IMG/VR virus record: IMGVR_UViG_3300006919_000067
Coordinates: 1 to 55,435 of that record
Source: a virus
Length of the DNA: 55,435 bases
Direction: 5' to 3' (one strand)
Made by a program: the position numbers and the translations under genes. Below the pieces are notes generated by a model. That model saw only the letters and a program-made list of their open reading frames with translations. It did not search any database and was not told the origin of the DNA. Positions 32,877-40,320 of this stretch are shown piece after piece (position 1 is the stretch's first letter; each line of letters starts with the position of its first letter).

Positions 32877-32905
32877 ACAGTAGCATATTCTTGACTTGAT
32901 GTCAA
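32877..32905 (-). promoter_or_regulatory. Sigma70-type promoter, repeat-leader copy 2
   Basis: Minus strand TTGACA, 17 bp, TACTGT, followed by TGATTCTGTAAGAAAGAG before the HAD gene. The -35 overlaps the last codons of the upstream gene. Confidence 0.75.
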
Positions 32906-33315
32906 GCACTTTCTACTAGTTTATAGGGTTTATCCCACTTTCCGATATTGATATCAACATACCATGCAACATCAAAATAGTCGGTCATAATGTCGCTGTT
33001 GTTATACCAATCTGTACCATGCATAGCGTTTGAAAGTTCTTCGATAAAAGGCGCTGCCTCACCGTAGTTCTCAGGATAATTATGGTTTACTTGAATGTAT
33101 CCTTCATTGGCATAGTAAGGCATACCCCGCCGATCAGAGATTTCTTTGTTCTTAGCATTTGCCATGCCAATGAAATCAATCGGTCCTTCACGAACAGTGA
33201 CAACTAATGAGGAATGGTTATCAACACCGATAGAGCCTTTAACACCGTACTTCTTCAAAACATTTTTGATAGCAGGGGCAAGTTCTTTTTTCTTTGCTTG
33301 GGACATATAAGCCAT
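32902..33315 (-). CDS. Conserved phage hypothetical protein
   Basis: 137 residues. MSQAKKKELAPAIKNVLKKY and GSIGVDNHSSLVVTVREGPI form an N-terminal alpha-beta unit that I have seen in many phage small proteins; the C-terminus (SDIMTDYFDVAWYVDINIGK) is aromatic. No catalytic motif recognised. It is one gene of the short accessory block and has its own promoter at 33347. Confidence 0.65.
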   Translation of the reverse strand: MAYMSQAKKKELAPAIKNVLKKYGVKGSIGVDNHSSLVVTVREGPIDFIGMANAKNKEISDRRGMPYYANEGYIQVNHNYPENYGEAAPFIEELSNAMHGTDWYNNSDIMTDYFDVAWYVDINIGKWDKPYKLVESA

Positions 33316-33346
33316 TATATTCTCACTTTCTCTCTATTACAGAATC

Positions 33347-33375
33347 AATGTAGCATTTATTTAACTTGATGTCAA
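33347..33375 (-). promoter_or_regulatory. Sigma70-type promoter, repeat-leader copy 3
   Basis: Minus strand TTGACA, 17 bp, TACATT, followed by TGATTCTGTAATAGAGAG before the 33315 gene. Confidence 0.8.
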
Positions 33376-33381
33376 GTCTTT

Positions 33382-33585
33382 TTAACAAATCTCTTCTACG
33401 GTTACACGGTACATCTTACCGTTCTCGTCAGTCATATCAATAGTTTTCTTCGTGCTCATCATCCACCCCTGATCAGGATGAAGATCATATTTGACATTGC
33501 CAACTTTGGTGACAATGTTTTCGGATTGTTGAGACCAGAACTTATGGCTGATCTCATCAGCAATATAATCACAATAGGCAAGCAT
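33382..33585 (-). CDS. Small hypothetical protein
   Basis: 67 residues from the ATG at 33585, chosen for AAGGA 7 bp upstream; a longer ORF to 33681 lies inside the upstream gene. The product (YCDYIADEISHKFWSQQSEN then GKMYRVTVEEIC) has an alpha-beta look. No family recognised. It follows the 33596-33937 gene by 10 bp. Confidence 0.6.
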   Translation of the reverse strand: MLAYCDYIADEISHKFWSQQSENIVTKVGNVKYDLHPDQGWMMSTKKTIDMTDENGKMYRVTVEEIC

Positions 33586-33595
33586 ATTGATTCCT

Positions 33596-33937
33596 TTAAC
33601 GTAAATAGTTAGGACCAGTCCATTGAATGTTGTAGTCACCATCAACAACATTACCACGTGCTTTGTTACGTGCAGGAGCATTCCAACCTGCAGCTTTCAA
33701 GATGTCACCTTTACGAAACTTCTTGTCATCGTCAGTGTTGACAACGAAACCCCAAACGCAACCATCGTTTTCTTTGGTGATCTTGATATACTTCTTACCG
33801 ATTTTATAACCAAGACCTTCAGCAAACTCTTTGATCATCTTCTGACCAGTAACAGTATCTTTAGAACCACAACGCTCTTTGAAGCCAACGTAGTCAGCAG
33901 TGATATCGTTTAGTAGGTTTTGAACTTGAAGTAGCAT
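33596..33937 (-). CDS. Hypothetical protein
   Basis: 113 residues from MLLQVQNL (ATG 33937; AGGAG 8 bp upstream); the ATG at 33943 is too near the ribosome site. YKIGKKYIKITKENDGCVWG and FVVNTDDDKKFRKGDILKAA resemble a small beta-barrel, followed by a basic segment (ARNKARGNVV). Possibly nucleic-acid binding; no family recognised. Confidence 0.6.
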   Translation of the reverse strand: MLLQVQNLLNDITADYVGFKERCGSKDTVTGQKMIKEFAEGLGYKIGKKYIKITKENDGCVWGFVVNTDDDKKFRKGDILKAAGWNAPARNKARGNVVDGDYNIQWTGPNYLR

Positions 33938-33962
33938 AATCATTTCTCCTTATTACAGAATC

Positions 33963-33991
33963 ACTATAACATTTATTTAACTTAATGTCAA
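33963..33991 (-). promoter_or_regulatory. Sigma70-type promoter, repeat-leader copy 4
   Basis: Minus strand TTGACA, 17 bp, TATAGT, followed by TGATTCTGTAATAAGGAG, which also supplies the ribosome site of the 33937 gene. Confidence 0.82.
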
Positions 33992-33997
33992 GTCTTT

Positions 33998-34189
33998 TTA
34001 ACAAAAAACTTGAACATCATCTTCACCAGTACCACGTTTGAACATACCGATCTTTACGTTCTCTTGACCAAACTCAGTGACAGCATCTTCATATGTCATA
34101 GATGTTGACTTCCAACGCTTTGCAGCAACAACACCGTTACCAATGTAAATGCCTGTATTCCAATCTGGTTTCACTTGAGGTATCTTCAT
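33998..34189 (-). CDS. Small hypothetical protein
   Basis: 63 residues: MKIPQVKPDWNTGIYIGNGV then SMTYEDAVTEFGQENVKIGM. A compact alpha-beta domain; no family recognised. It overlaps the end of the 34186-34377 gene by 4 bp, so the two are translated together from the promoter at 34403. Confidence 0.58.
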   Translation of the reverse strand: MKIPQVKPDWNTGIYIGNGVVAAKRWKSTSMTYEDAVTEFGQENVKIGMFKRGTGEDDVQVFC

Positions 34190-34377
34190 ACGTCTACTCC
34201 TTCAATAACGTCTGCAGCTTTATCAAACCATTCGGTATAGGTTTCACCATCAAGCAGCACAGACCATTTCATATACATATCTGAGTCAATGAAGTTCCAG
34301 TTGATAGAACCATCAGTCTCAAGATTTTCATTAAGAGAAACAAAGTGTTTCATATTTTCAAGAAACTTATCATACAT
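34186..34377 (-). CDS. Small hypothetical protein
   Basis: 63 residues from the third of three consecutive ATGs (34377), which has AGGAG 8 bp upstream. MYDKFLENMKHFVSLNENLE is helical; the rest (NWNFIDSDMYMKWSVLLDGE) is aromatic and acidic. No family recognised. Confidence 0.58.
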   Translation of the reverse strand: MYDKFLENMKHFVSLNENLETDGSINWNFIDSDMYMKWSVLLDGETYTEWFDKAADVIEGVDV

Positions 34378-34402
34378 CATCATGTCTCCTTATTACAGAA
34401 TC

Positions 34403-34431
34403 AATGTAGCATTTATTTAACTTGATGTCAA
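34403..34431 (-). promoter_or_regulatory. Sigma70-type promoter, repeat-leader copy 5
   Basis: Minus strand TTGACA, 17 bp, TACATT, followed by TGATTCTGTAATAAGGAG. It lies just downstream of a strong terminator (34446-34473), so the block starts fresh here. Confidence 0.85.
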
Positions 34432-34445
34432 GTATTAAATTAAAT

Positions 34446-34473
34446 AAAAAAAAGAGGGCTGTTAACCCTCTTT
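34446..34473 (-). terminator. Rho-independent terminator
   Basis: Minus strand AAAGAGGG, 7-nt loop TTAACAG, CCCTCTTT, followed by more T (T8 in total). A textbook intrinsic terminator; its 5' arm contains the last codons of the 46-residue gene, and the TAA stop is in the loop. Confidence 0.9.
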
Positions 34474-34602
34474 CTCATCCTCTACTAAAAATCTTACAGT
34501 TACCAGATTTCCTCTACAATCTTCTGAGTATGTGTTTTCCTGCTTTATCATATACTCAATACCAAGATCATTCAAAGCTTTTCGCAGTTCATTAAGAGTC
34601 AT
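34462..34602 (-). CDS. Small hypothetical protein (46 residues)
   Basis: ATG 34602 to TAA 34462. MTLNELRKALNDLGIEYMIK then SEDCRGNLVTVRFLVEDEKE: an alpha-beta mini-domain with a sensible acidic end. The terminator overlaps its stop. The ribosome site (CAAGAA) is weak. No family recognised. Confidence 0.55.
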   Translation of the reverse strand: MTLNELRKALNDLGIEYMIKQENTYSEDCRGNLVTVRFLVEDEKEG

Positions 34603-34614
34603 TTCTTGACTGCC

Positions 34615-34791
34615 TCAACCATGCTCAAAGCGAATCCAAGAGTTGAGATATCCACTTCTTTCACTCCCTTCCAATCTTTGTCTAAGATCCGTCTCGCCAC
34701 TTCTACTACTGTCACGCCTAATCCATCCCTCTAAAGTTTCAGTTGTAATATCATCAATCGGACCATCATTCTTTGTATGATTGTCTGACAC
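34615..34791 (-). CDS. Small hypothetical protein (58 residues, GTG start)
   Basis: GTG at 34791, overlapping the end of the ligase-domain-like gene, to TGA at 34615. The product (SDNHTKNDGPIDDITTETLE then GWIRRDSSRSGETDLRQRLE) is hydrophilic and Arg/Ser-rich. There is no strong ribosome site, so it depends on translational coupling. Existence moderately likely; no family recognised. Confidence 0.42.
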   Translation of the reverse strand: MSDNHTKNDGPIDDITTETLEGWIRRDSSRSGETDLRQRLEGSERSGYLNSWIRFEHG

Positions 34792-35062
34792 TTTGCAATG
34801 CTCCTTTTATTCGTGTTGGGTATTCCCCTATGAATGTACCTGCCTCTAACATATCTATGCTTAGATGTTCCTTATGCATGTGCGTAATATTATCCCAATC
34901 TTTTAAAATCTTCTTGGCAAGTCTGTCAAACATACCATCACTGATTATGGGATTGTCTTCTTCATAATACGCATATGCCGCCATGAGATACCATGGTATT
35001 GACATATTAGTATTATCGTCACATATCTCCATACATGCTTTTTCTATTCCATTAATGTCCAA
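34766..35062 (-). CDS. Small protein resembling the NAD-dependent ligase Ia domain
   Basis: 98 residues with a TTG start (AGAGGA 8 bp upstream) overlapping the metalloprotease stop. LMAAYAYYEEDNPIISDGMF then DRLAKKIL resembles the YYxxDxPxISDxxYDxL motif of domain Ia, which binds the NMN half of NAD in bacterial ligases. No adenylation or BRCT domain follows, so it cannot seal DNA alone. It may be an NAD(H)-binding accessory or only a look-alike. Confidence 0.5.
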   Translation of the reverse strand: MDINGIEKACMEICDDNTNMSIPWYLMAAYAYYEEDNPIISDGMFDRLAKKILKDWDNITHMHKEHLSIDMLEAGTFIGEYPTRIKGALQSVRQSYKE

Positions 35063-35420
35063 CCATGTATTCCTCTAATAGTTTCTTCTCCATTGCATGG
35101 GCTTCAATCTCCTGCCAACGATCTTCATAGGCACTCTCAGTATCCATGATTAAACACTTGAGATATTGACTCACGTGAACAAGCTCATGTAGAACTGTAG
35201 TTATTAGATCTGTTATGGAAAGTGATTTGTTAAGACGAATAGTAAACTCATCATCGTCTTCGAACATACAATCGCCGCAAAGTCCTTCTTTGTTAATGGC
35301 TTGAATATTTATATAAACAGCATCTTCAGAAGGGAAAAGTTTTTGTGCTCCAAAAGCAATGACATCACAGATGAGGTCTTCTTTCTTTTTGGCAAACTTA
35401 CTTTCAAACTCAACGATCAT
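35052..35420 (-). CDS. Zinc metalloprotease-like protein (HExxH)
   Basis: 122 residues. TTVLHELVHVSQYL holds H78-E79-x2-H82, the zincin motif. The downstream RWQEIEAHAMEKKL carries a Glu (E104 or E106) suited as third ligand, as in gluzincins. A small single-domain peptidase or a structural zincin; the substrate is unknown. First gene after the promoter at 35447, with leader TGTATATGTAACAACAAGAG similar to that at 26748. Confidence 0.75.
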   Translation of the reverse strand: MIVEFESKFAKKKEDLICDVIAFGAQKLFPSEDAVYINIQAINKEGLCGDCMFEDDDEFTIRLNKSLSITDLITTVLHELVHVSQYLKCLIMDTESAYEDRWQEIEAHAMEKKLLEEYMVGH

Positions 35421-35446
35421 AGCGAATCTCTTGTTGTTACATATAC

Positions 35447-35475
35447 AGATTACACTATGGTAGCAGTGTTGTCAA
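35447..35475 (-). promoter_or_regulatory. Sigma70-type promoter
   Basis: Minus strand TTGACA, 17 bp, TAATCT. It overlaps the last codons of the glycan operon and drives the metalloprotease and the small genes after it. Confidence 0.75.
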
Positions 35476-36104
35476 GCTTTTTGTGGAACATAAACCTCAA
35501 CGTTATCAGGTAGTTGGATTTTAGATTGATTATGAATATGATGAAGAACAAACTGAGTGTTCTTGAACTCACCAAAAATACCGTTCCAGATAGGTCTCCA
35601 CCTGTCTGCTAGTCTTACGTTATTAGTGGCACCTCTGTCTGAGTTCAAAACAAAGTCTGTGTAGCTTCTCATGTTCATATCAAATATGGAATCAAATCCA
35701 TACATGTGAAGAATGTCAGGCTTCAGTCTGTTTGCAGTATAGTGTACTGCCATATGTCCACAGTTAAAGTTCGTGTACATATTACCTTCATTTTCGTTTG
35801 GAAACAACTTTGTGTATGGTGGTAGAACTGTATAGAACTCCTTGATCTTATGACCAAACCTCATCTTAAAGTTGCCTTTGTTTTGGTCATACCAGATCTT
35901 AGGTCTATACCCTAGTACCCAATCTCCGGGGATCTCTACGCTTCCTTCCGTGAGTGCAGCAGACATTTTGAAGTCTACGATACAAGAAGCATATAGATTT
36001 TCAATAGCCATTGGGGGTTGATTACAAGCTACTTTGATACCCTTCGCAGGTCTATATAACTGTGCTTGATCACCATTACCTATTACATGTGCAACTCTAC
36101 TCAT
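35472..36104 (-). CDS. GT42/DUF115-like putative sugar transferase
   Basis: 210 residues. AHVIGNGDQAQLYRPAKGIK then VACNQPP resembles the GNGPS...CNQF start of GT42 sialyltransferase-like and DUF115 proteins. The later HMAVHYTANRLKPDILHMYG then FDS looks like their acceptor-side helix-strand. It is the last gene of the operon, 4 bp overlapping the GT8-like gene. I rate the fold as likely and the donor as unknown. Confidence 0.5.
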   Translation of the reverse strand: MSRVAHVIGNGDQAQLYRPAKGIKVACNQPPMAIENLYASCIVDFKMSAALTEGSVEIPGDWVLGYRPKIWYDQNKGNFKMRFGHKIKEFYTVLPPYTKLFPNENEGNMYTNFNCGHMAVHYTANRLKPDILHMYGFDSIFDMNMRSYTDFVLNSDRGATNNVRLADRWRPIWNGIFGEFKNTQFVLHHIHNQSKIQLPDNVEVYVPQKA

Positions 36105-36712
36105 TTAATCGTCTCACTACTTATTATCTTTCTGACTTCTTCTTTTCCTTTGGCCCCTGTCCAATGCACTATCTTTGGATTATTTGGATTAGTGCCATCT
36201 ATAAAATCTATTCGTAAAGTGTTATATTCTCTTGGAAGGTCAGTTATATGTATCATCCTTTTCAAAGGGCTAGTTAGCATACTGTGTAGAACTTCTTGAT
36301 CACCGACAATTGGATTTAGTGCAATCTCTGATGCCCAATCCTGTAAGATCTGAGGTTTACCCTGAAAGGCAACCACACCTGAGTTATGCCATTTCTCTCC
36401 ACGTCTTTTAGACCATGGAACATCCTCTACCATTGCAAGCTTATTAGGTTCTACATGATCAAAGATGCCATCTATGTTCTGTTTTATATGCATGTCAATA
36501 TCAAGCCAACAAACTTTGTCAACCTTTGATGCGGCATCTAGCATAGCAAATGGCTTCTTGAACCAGTTTTTAGCGTTTTGAACTGGTGTAGAAAAATCAT
36601 CAAAGTCATAAGTCAGTATAGGAGTATCTGAGTTTTCATTAAAGTTTTTCAGAAACCAATCTAACATCCATACTGTGTTACTATCATAGCCAGTAATAAA
36701 AAGATTTTTCAT
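36101..36712 (-). CDS. GT8-like glycosyltransferase (GT-A)
   Basis: 203 residues. VDKVCWLDIDMHIKQNI has the DxD metal/nucleotide-sugar site (DID), and WHNSGVVAFQGKPQIL and PKIVHWTGAKGKEEV (C-terminal His ligand) complete the GT8-type pattern. It belongs to a set of three DxD proteins in this operon (also 40320-41123 and 41746-42546). Coupled by overlaps to both neighbours. Confidence 0.72.
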   Translation of the reverse strand: MKNLFITGYDSNTVWMLDWFLKNFNENSDTPILTYDFDDFSTPVQNAKNWFKKPFAMLDAASKVDKVCWLDIDMHIKQNIDGIFDHVEPNKLAMVEDVPWSKRRGEKWHNSGVVAFQGKPQILQDWASEIALNPIVGDQEVLHSMLTSPLKRMIHITDLPREYNTLRIDFIDGTNPNNPKIVHWTGAKGKEEVRKIISSETIK

Positions 36713-37359
36713 TATATATCCTCTAAGACATAATCCTTGTTGTACATATGTTTGGCTAAACAGCCTTCCGTTTTTTGGATTGTACTAAAAGTTTCTCTAA
36801 CTTCCACAGGCCAAGGATAGTATTCTTCTAAGAAAGGAAATGTTGTTTTATTTAAAAATAAGTCAGTAGGTCTCGCCTGTAGTCTTGCTTCTTCAACTAA
36901 TGCTTTGGCTCCTTTTGGATTTACTCTGTACGCATGTGCGCCTGGAAAATATGGCTTAGATGTCAGAGGTTGTTTTCCAAGCATGGAAGGTTGCATAAAC
37001 TTACCATATGAAGGTCTTCCAAAAGATATACATCCATCAAAAGAAATCTCAGGTATCGAGTCCATCACTACAGCATCATGTTCAAAGATTGTCACCTCTT
37101 CATTGCATTCTGCAGAAAACTGCCATATGGAAAAGTGAGAACAAAAGGCTGCACGTGCATTGTCTTCTCTAGAAAACCTATCTCCATAAAAGAGAGTGTC
37201 GTTTATTTTTTGTTCTTTCATGAAGTCTTTAGCTTCTGATGGTACAAACGCATCATAGTAATCAACCTCAAGATCAAACCTTGCGGCTGACGCTATACAT
37301 TTAGAAGCTGCTTCTAAAGATTTATCATTTTCACGAATAGTAATAACAAAGTTTTTCAT
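36712..37359 (-). CDS. GT25-like glycosyltransferase
   Basis: 215 residues. MKNFVITIRENDKSLEAASK then LEVDYYDAFVP, RAAFCSHFSIWQFSAECN and VTIFEHDAVVMDSIP: the GT25 pattern with the EHDA variant. YFPGAHAYRVNPKGAKALVE is the usual acceptor-side region. Sister of the genes at 24689, 37362, 39643 and 42506. Shares one base with the GT8-like gene downstream. Confidence 0.75.
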   Translation of the reverse strand: MKNFVITIRENDKSLEAASKCIASAARFDLEVDYYDAFVPSEAKDFMKEQKINDTLFYGDRFSREDNARAAFCSHFSIWQFSAECNEEVTIFEHDAVVMDSIPEISFDGCISFGRPSYGKFMQPSMLGKQPLTSKPYFPGAHAYRVNPKGAKALVEEARLQARPTDLFLNKTTFPFLEEYYPWPVEVRETFSTIQKTEGCLAKHMYNKDYVLEDI

Positions 37360-37361
37360 AG

Positions 37362-38204
37362 TTATCCTGTAGTTGTTGATTGTATACCCTGAAGTTCTGT
37401 AACGAATGGGTATATTTGTTTTAGTTGATTTGGAAAAAACTGCTTACACATTAAAGCATCATTAGGCCAAAGACCTATTTCGTCAACTTTTTTCAGAAGT
37501 TTTAATGCCATGCTAGGACTAATGACATATGCAGAGTTTCCTGCAATACCTTGTGGAGTATATTTGTCATCATCAACCCAAGGTGAATCACTAACCGTAT
37601 AACCATTAAAATCTTTTGCACTATTAATATTATTTTGTAGGTTAATAACAGATTCGTAATACTTTGCAGATTTTCTAGTAGCACCCCTTGGATTGTTAAG
37701 ACCAATGATACCGTGCTTATTTAGCTTCTCGTAGGTAGTATTACTATTACCATAAAGATCAAGCTTTCTTACAAACAAAGCATCGTGTTCTAAAACTACT
37801 ATAGGGAATCTCTGAGATGCACAAACCAACCAACATCTCATGTGAGAAACCATACACGAAATAACCTTATTGATATCTTTAGCAGCATACCCTGTCAAAT
37901 GTAAACCTGATTTAATGTCTATTCTTTTTTCCCCCGCTAACGGGTACGTCCAATCCATTTTTGTCTTGTTAAAATCTTTTAAATGCTCGTCTAAATTTGA
38001 GGGAGTTGTGGCAGGTAAAATAAATGGTATAAACCTACTACCAGTATCTTCAATAGATTTCACAACTTTTCTAGTAGCTGCTGTAGACGCAGAGTTGTTA
38101 ATATCAGATATAATAAAAGCAGGAAGTTTTCCTTTAGCCGACATCACAAAGGTTGAAGCCTTTGTTTTTGATATAACGCTATCTAATGAATCTCCTATAG
38201 ACAT
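37362..38204 (-). CDS. GT25-like glycosyltransferase
   Basis: 280 residues, longest of the set, with an N-terminal extension before SRFIPFILPATTPSN. VISCMVSHMRCWLVCASQRF and PIVVLEHDALFVRKLDLYG give the SH...W and EHDA signature. GIAGNSAYVISPSMALKLLK is the acceptor-side block. Two bp from the preceding gene. Donor sugar unknown. Confidence 0.75.
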   Translation of the reverse strand: MSIGDSLDSVISKTKASTFVMSAKGKLPAFIISDINNSASTAATRKVVKSIEDTGSRFIPFILPATTPSNLDEHLKDFNKTKMDWTYPLAGEKRIDIKSGLHLTGYAAKDINKVISCMVSHMRCWLVCASQRFPIVVLEHDALFVRKLDLYGNSNTTYEKLNKHGIIGLNNPRGATRKSAKYYESVINLQNNINSAKDFNGYTVSDSPWVDDDKYTPQGIAGNSAYVISPSMALKLLKKVDEIGLWPNDALMCKQFFPNQLKQIYPFVTELQGIQSTTTG

Positions 38205-38208
38205 ATCT

Positions 38209-38784
38209 CTACTTTCTTTTTAAAACTGTGTATCCAACATTTTTCTCGTTTCTCTCAACGATTCGCCAAGGATAATCAAGGCAAAAGTTTTGCAAACAAT
38301 CATATAGTCTACTGTCTTTTTTTCCATGCAAGATACTTGTATCGTGTGCTATGATATATTTATACGTATTAGAATGGTGTAAACGTAACTCTTGTATCAT
38401 ATGATTAGGATGATGTAAAGAGTCAATCATTAGCATATCCGTTTTGGTAGTTGACTTCATACTAAGAGAACTTACTTCTAGAACAGTCAAATCGATATCA
38501 TATTTCTCAGCATACTCTTCGGCTAGTGGTTTTAAGAACTTCTTATATCTACTAGTGTCAATATCAACTAGTTGAACACTCTCTGGCTTGCACAGTAAAG
38601 CAGTAGAAGCAGTACCACCCTGATGCGTACCTAGTTCCATATAGTACCTACACTCTGGCATATACTTTTTAATAGCATCATGAATGTCACAGTAGTGTTC
38701 GCCATGGGCTTCTACTTGCTGTCGAATGATTTCACTATTAAATTCCTCTAATGAAGTCACATGTCCTAGTTCAGAGTTTATCAT
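38209..38784 (-). CDS. Class I SAM methyltransferase (Methyltransf_24-like)
   Basis: 191 residues. CRYYMELGTHQGGTASTALL is the SAM-binding motif, VQLVDIDTSRY the acidic motif, and DMLMIDSLHHPNHMIQELRL the D/H motif common in sugar methyltransferases such as CmcI/rhamnosyl O-methyltransferases. YIIAHDTSI follows as in that family. Placed between GT25-like and GalE genes. Confidence 0.75.
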   Translation of the reverse strand: MINSELGHVTSLEEFNSEIIRQQVEAHGEHYCDIHDAIKKYMPECRYYMELGTHQGGTASTALLCKPESVQLVDIDTSRYKKFLKPLAEEYAEKYDIDLTVLEVSSLSMKSTTKTDMLMIDSLHHPNHMIQELRLHHSNTYKYIIAHDTSILHGKKDSRLYDCLQNFCLDYPWRIVERNEKNVGYTVLKRK

Positions 38785-38785
38785 T

Positions 38786-39643
38786 TTATACCTCGTATTT
38801 TATAGCGTCAATACACATATCTTCAAGTGATTTTTTTTGTTCAAAGTATTTGGATTTTATTGGAACAGTTGACACTGCAATGTCACCATCTCTTCTTGGG
38901 CCTTCAACTACTTCAAAGTTCGCTCTAGATACATTAGCCATAGTATCTATAACCTCTTTTACAGAGTATCCCTCAGGAGATCCTAGACAGTCAATCTCAT
39001 TAGTTGGATCATTCTCAGTAATCCTTAGGAGAGAGTCTACTATGTCTTTGACATGAGTGTAGTTCCTTATACATGTGCCATCTCTAGTGTCAAAATCTGT
39101 TCCATGAATATACAGCCTGTCAAACTTACCATTCACAACTGCTGCTGCCCTACGTATCAGATGACTATACTCATCATCATACTTTTGCATTCCATCATTT
39201 CCACTAACATTGTAAAACCTAACTAGGCTACACTTATCGTTAAACTGTTTTGCCACAAGTTCACCTGCATGCTTAGATCCTGCGTAAGGATTACTAGCAG
39301 GATTAAATGCACTTCCTGTAGAACAATATACAAAATGATTACATGGTGCCGAATCAATCACGTTCTTAGTTCCAACTACATTTGTCAAGTAATAATCATA
39401 AGGATCTTTTACAGAGTTTGGAACTTTAGTTCTTGCCGCAATATGAACGACTTTATCTACACCCACTATTTTATTTGATATAGGTTTACGAATATCCCAC
39501 TCTATGATCTTTGCACAGTATTTTTTCAAATCGTTCTGTTCGAGATTATAGTCTGTAGCAACAATGGTATGACCTGCCTCTGCAGCAACCTTTACAAAAT
39601 GAGCACCAACATATCCTGTTGCTCCTGTAACTAAAATTCTCAT
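38786..39643 (-). CDS. galE: NAD-dependent UDP-sugar 4-epimerase (GalE-like)
   Basis: 285 residues from the ATG at 39643; the longer ORF would need a TTG one codon earlier. RILVTGATGYVGAHFVKVA binds NAD, SNPYAGSKHAGELV contains the catalytic YxxxK, and CSLVRFYNVSG and DGTCIRNYTHVKDIVDSLLR are GalE hallmarks. It would supply UDP-galactose or a similar 4-epimer to the glycosyltransferases around it. Somewhat shorter than E. coli GalE (338). Confidence 0.82.
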   Translation of the reverse strand: MRILVTGATGYVGAHFVKVAAEAGHTIVATDYNLEQNDLKKYCAKIIEWDIRKPISNKIVGVDKVVHIAARTKVPNSVKDPYDYYLTNVVGTKNVIDSAPCNHFVYCSTGSAFNPASNPYAGSKHAGELVAKQFNDKCSLVRFYNVSGNDGMQKYDDEYSHLIRRAAAVVNGKFDRLYIHGTDFDTRDGTCIRNYTHVKDIVDSLLRITENDPTNEIDCLGSPEGYSVKEVIDTMANVSRANFEVVEGPRRDGDIAVSTVPIKSKYFEQKKSLEDMCIDAIKYEV

Positions 39644-40320
39644 CAATCAAAAACCCCTGAAGTAGTTGTAGGCACATATGTCAACTCAGTCTTTAAAGCG
39701 CCACGATGTGTATCCCATTGACTTTCATGTAGAGCATTACCACCAACAACAGCATTACCGTTTCTATATGGAGTAATCTTTATCTGTTCGTACAGATTAA
39801 TATATCTATTCATATTATCATGACCTGCGAATCCCACTTTATCATATATTGCATTATATTTCAAGGCATATTCAGGATTGCATGTATAGCCATGCGTTGC
39901 TTGTTCTCTAACGCAAAGATTGATAACTCTAGAAGTATATGGTTGGTTTAAATCTAAAGGTCTTCCAACTATGGCATCATGTTCTAACACTATAGCCGTA
40001 GAACCTGTTTCAATAATCTTTTTACGAACTTCATAATGACTCATTGTCATACATTGCTGCATAACAATCATTCTATTTTCTATTTCTTTAGTGGGTTCTT
40101 TACCTGCTTTTCTTCTGTAGTTACCAAGAAGTCTTTCTCTATAATCTTCTCTTACAGGCCAACCACCATAATATTTCTCTAGTGTATATGGTGTGATAGC
40201 ATCAAATAGTATAGGGTTTATATTATTTGCTCGACATGTTTCAACACACCTTTTAGTGAGTGCTTTAACTTTATCACTTTCAAATGTATTGATAGTTGTT
40301 ATGATATATGCATCAAACAT
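39643..40320 (-). CDS. GT25-like glycosyltransferase
   Basis: 225 residues. AYIITTINTFESDKVKALTK then PILFDAITPY, QQCMTMSHYEVRKKIIETGS and TAIVLEHDAIVGRPLDL. The SH...EHDA signature is conserved. ENRMIVMQQC replaces the acidic segment seen before the SH in paralogues. C-terminal PTTTSGVFD is similar to the end of the 37362 gene (TTTG). Adjacent to galE by a start/stop overlap. Confidence 0.73.
   Translation of the reverse strand: MFDAYIITTINTFESDKVKALTKRCVETCRANNINPILFDAITPYTLEKYYGGWPVREDYRERLLGNYRRKAGKEPTKEIENRMIVMQQCMTMSHYEVRKKIIETGSTAIVLEHDAIVGRPLDLNQPYTSRVINLCVREQATHGYTCNPEYALKYNAIYDKVGFAGHDNMNRYINLYEQIKITPYRNGNAVVGGNALHESQWDTHRGALKTELTYVPTTTSGVFD

Larger units (their letters stand above)
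32231..34431 (-). repeat. Family of five repeated promoter-leader units
   Basis: Five copies, starting near 32231, 32877, 33347, 33963 and 34403, share TTGACATCAAG, a 17-bp AT-rich spacer, a TA-rich -10, then TGATTCTGTAAT and a ribosome site. They precede otherwise unrelated short genes. Copies 3 and 5 are nearly identical over the ~30-bp -35/-10 unit. Direct repeats of this kind allow gene exchange by recombination. Confidence 0.82.

Noticed and set aside
32231-34431. CRISPR array
   Set aside because: The repeats are 400-650 bp apart, contain promoters and lie upstream of genes; no short regular spacers are present anywhere in the window.
38353-38360. TATAAATA on the minus strand inside the 38209 methyltransferase gene
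   Set aside because: It is within coding sequence, about 150 bp from the next start, in an AT-rich stretch; similar copies at 23055 and 35306 were set aside for the same reason.
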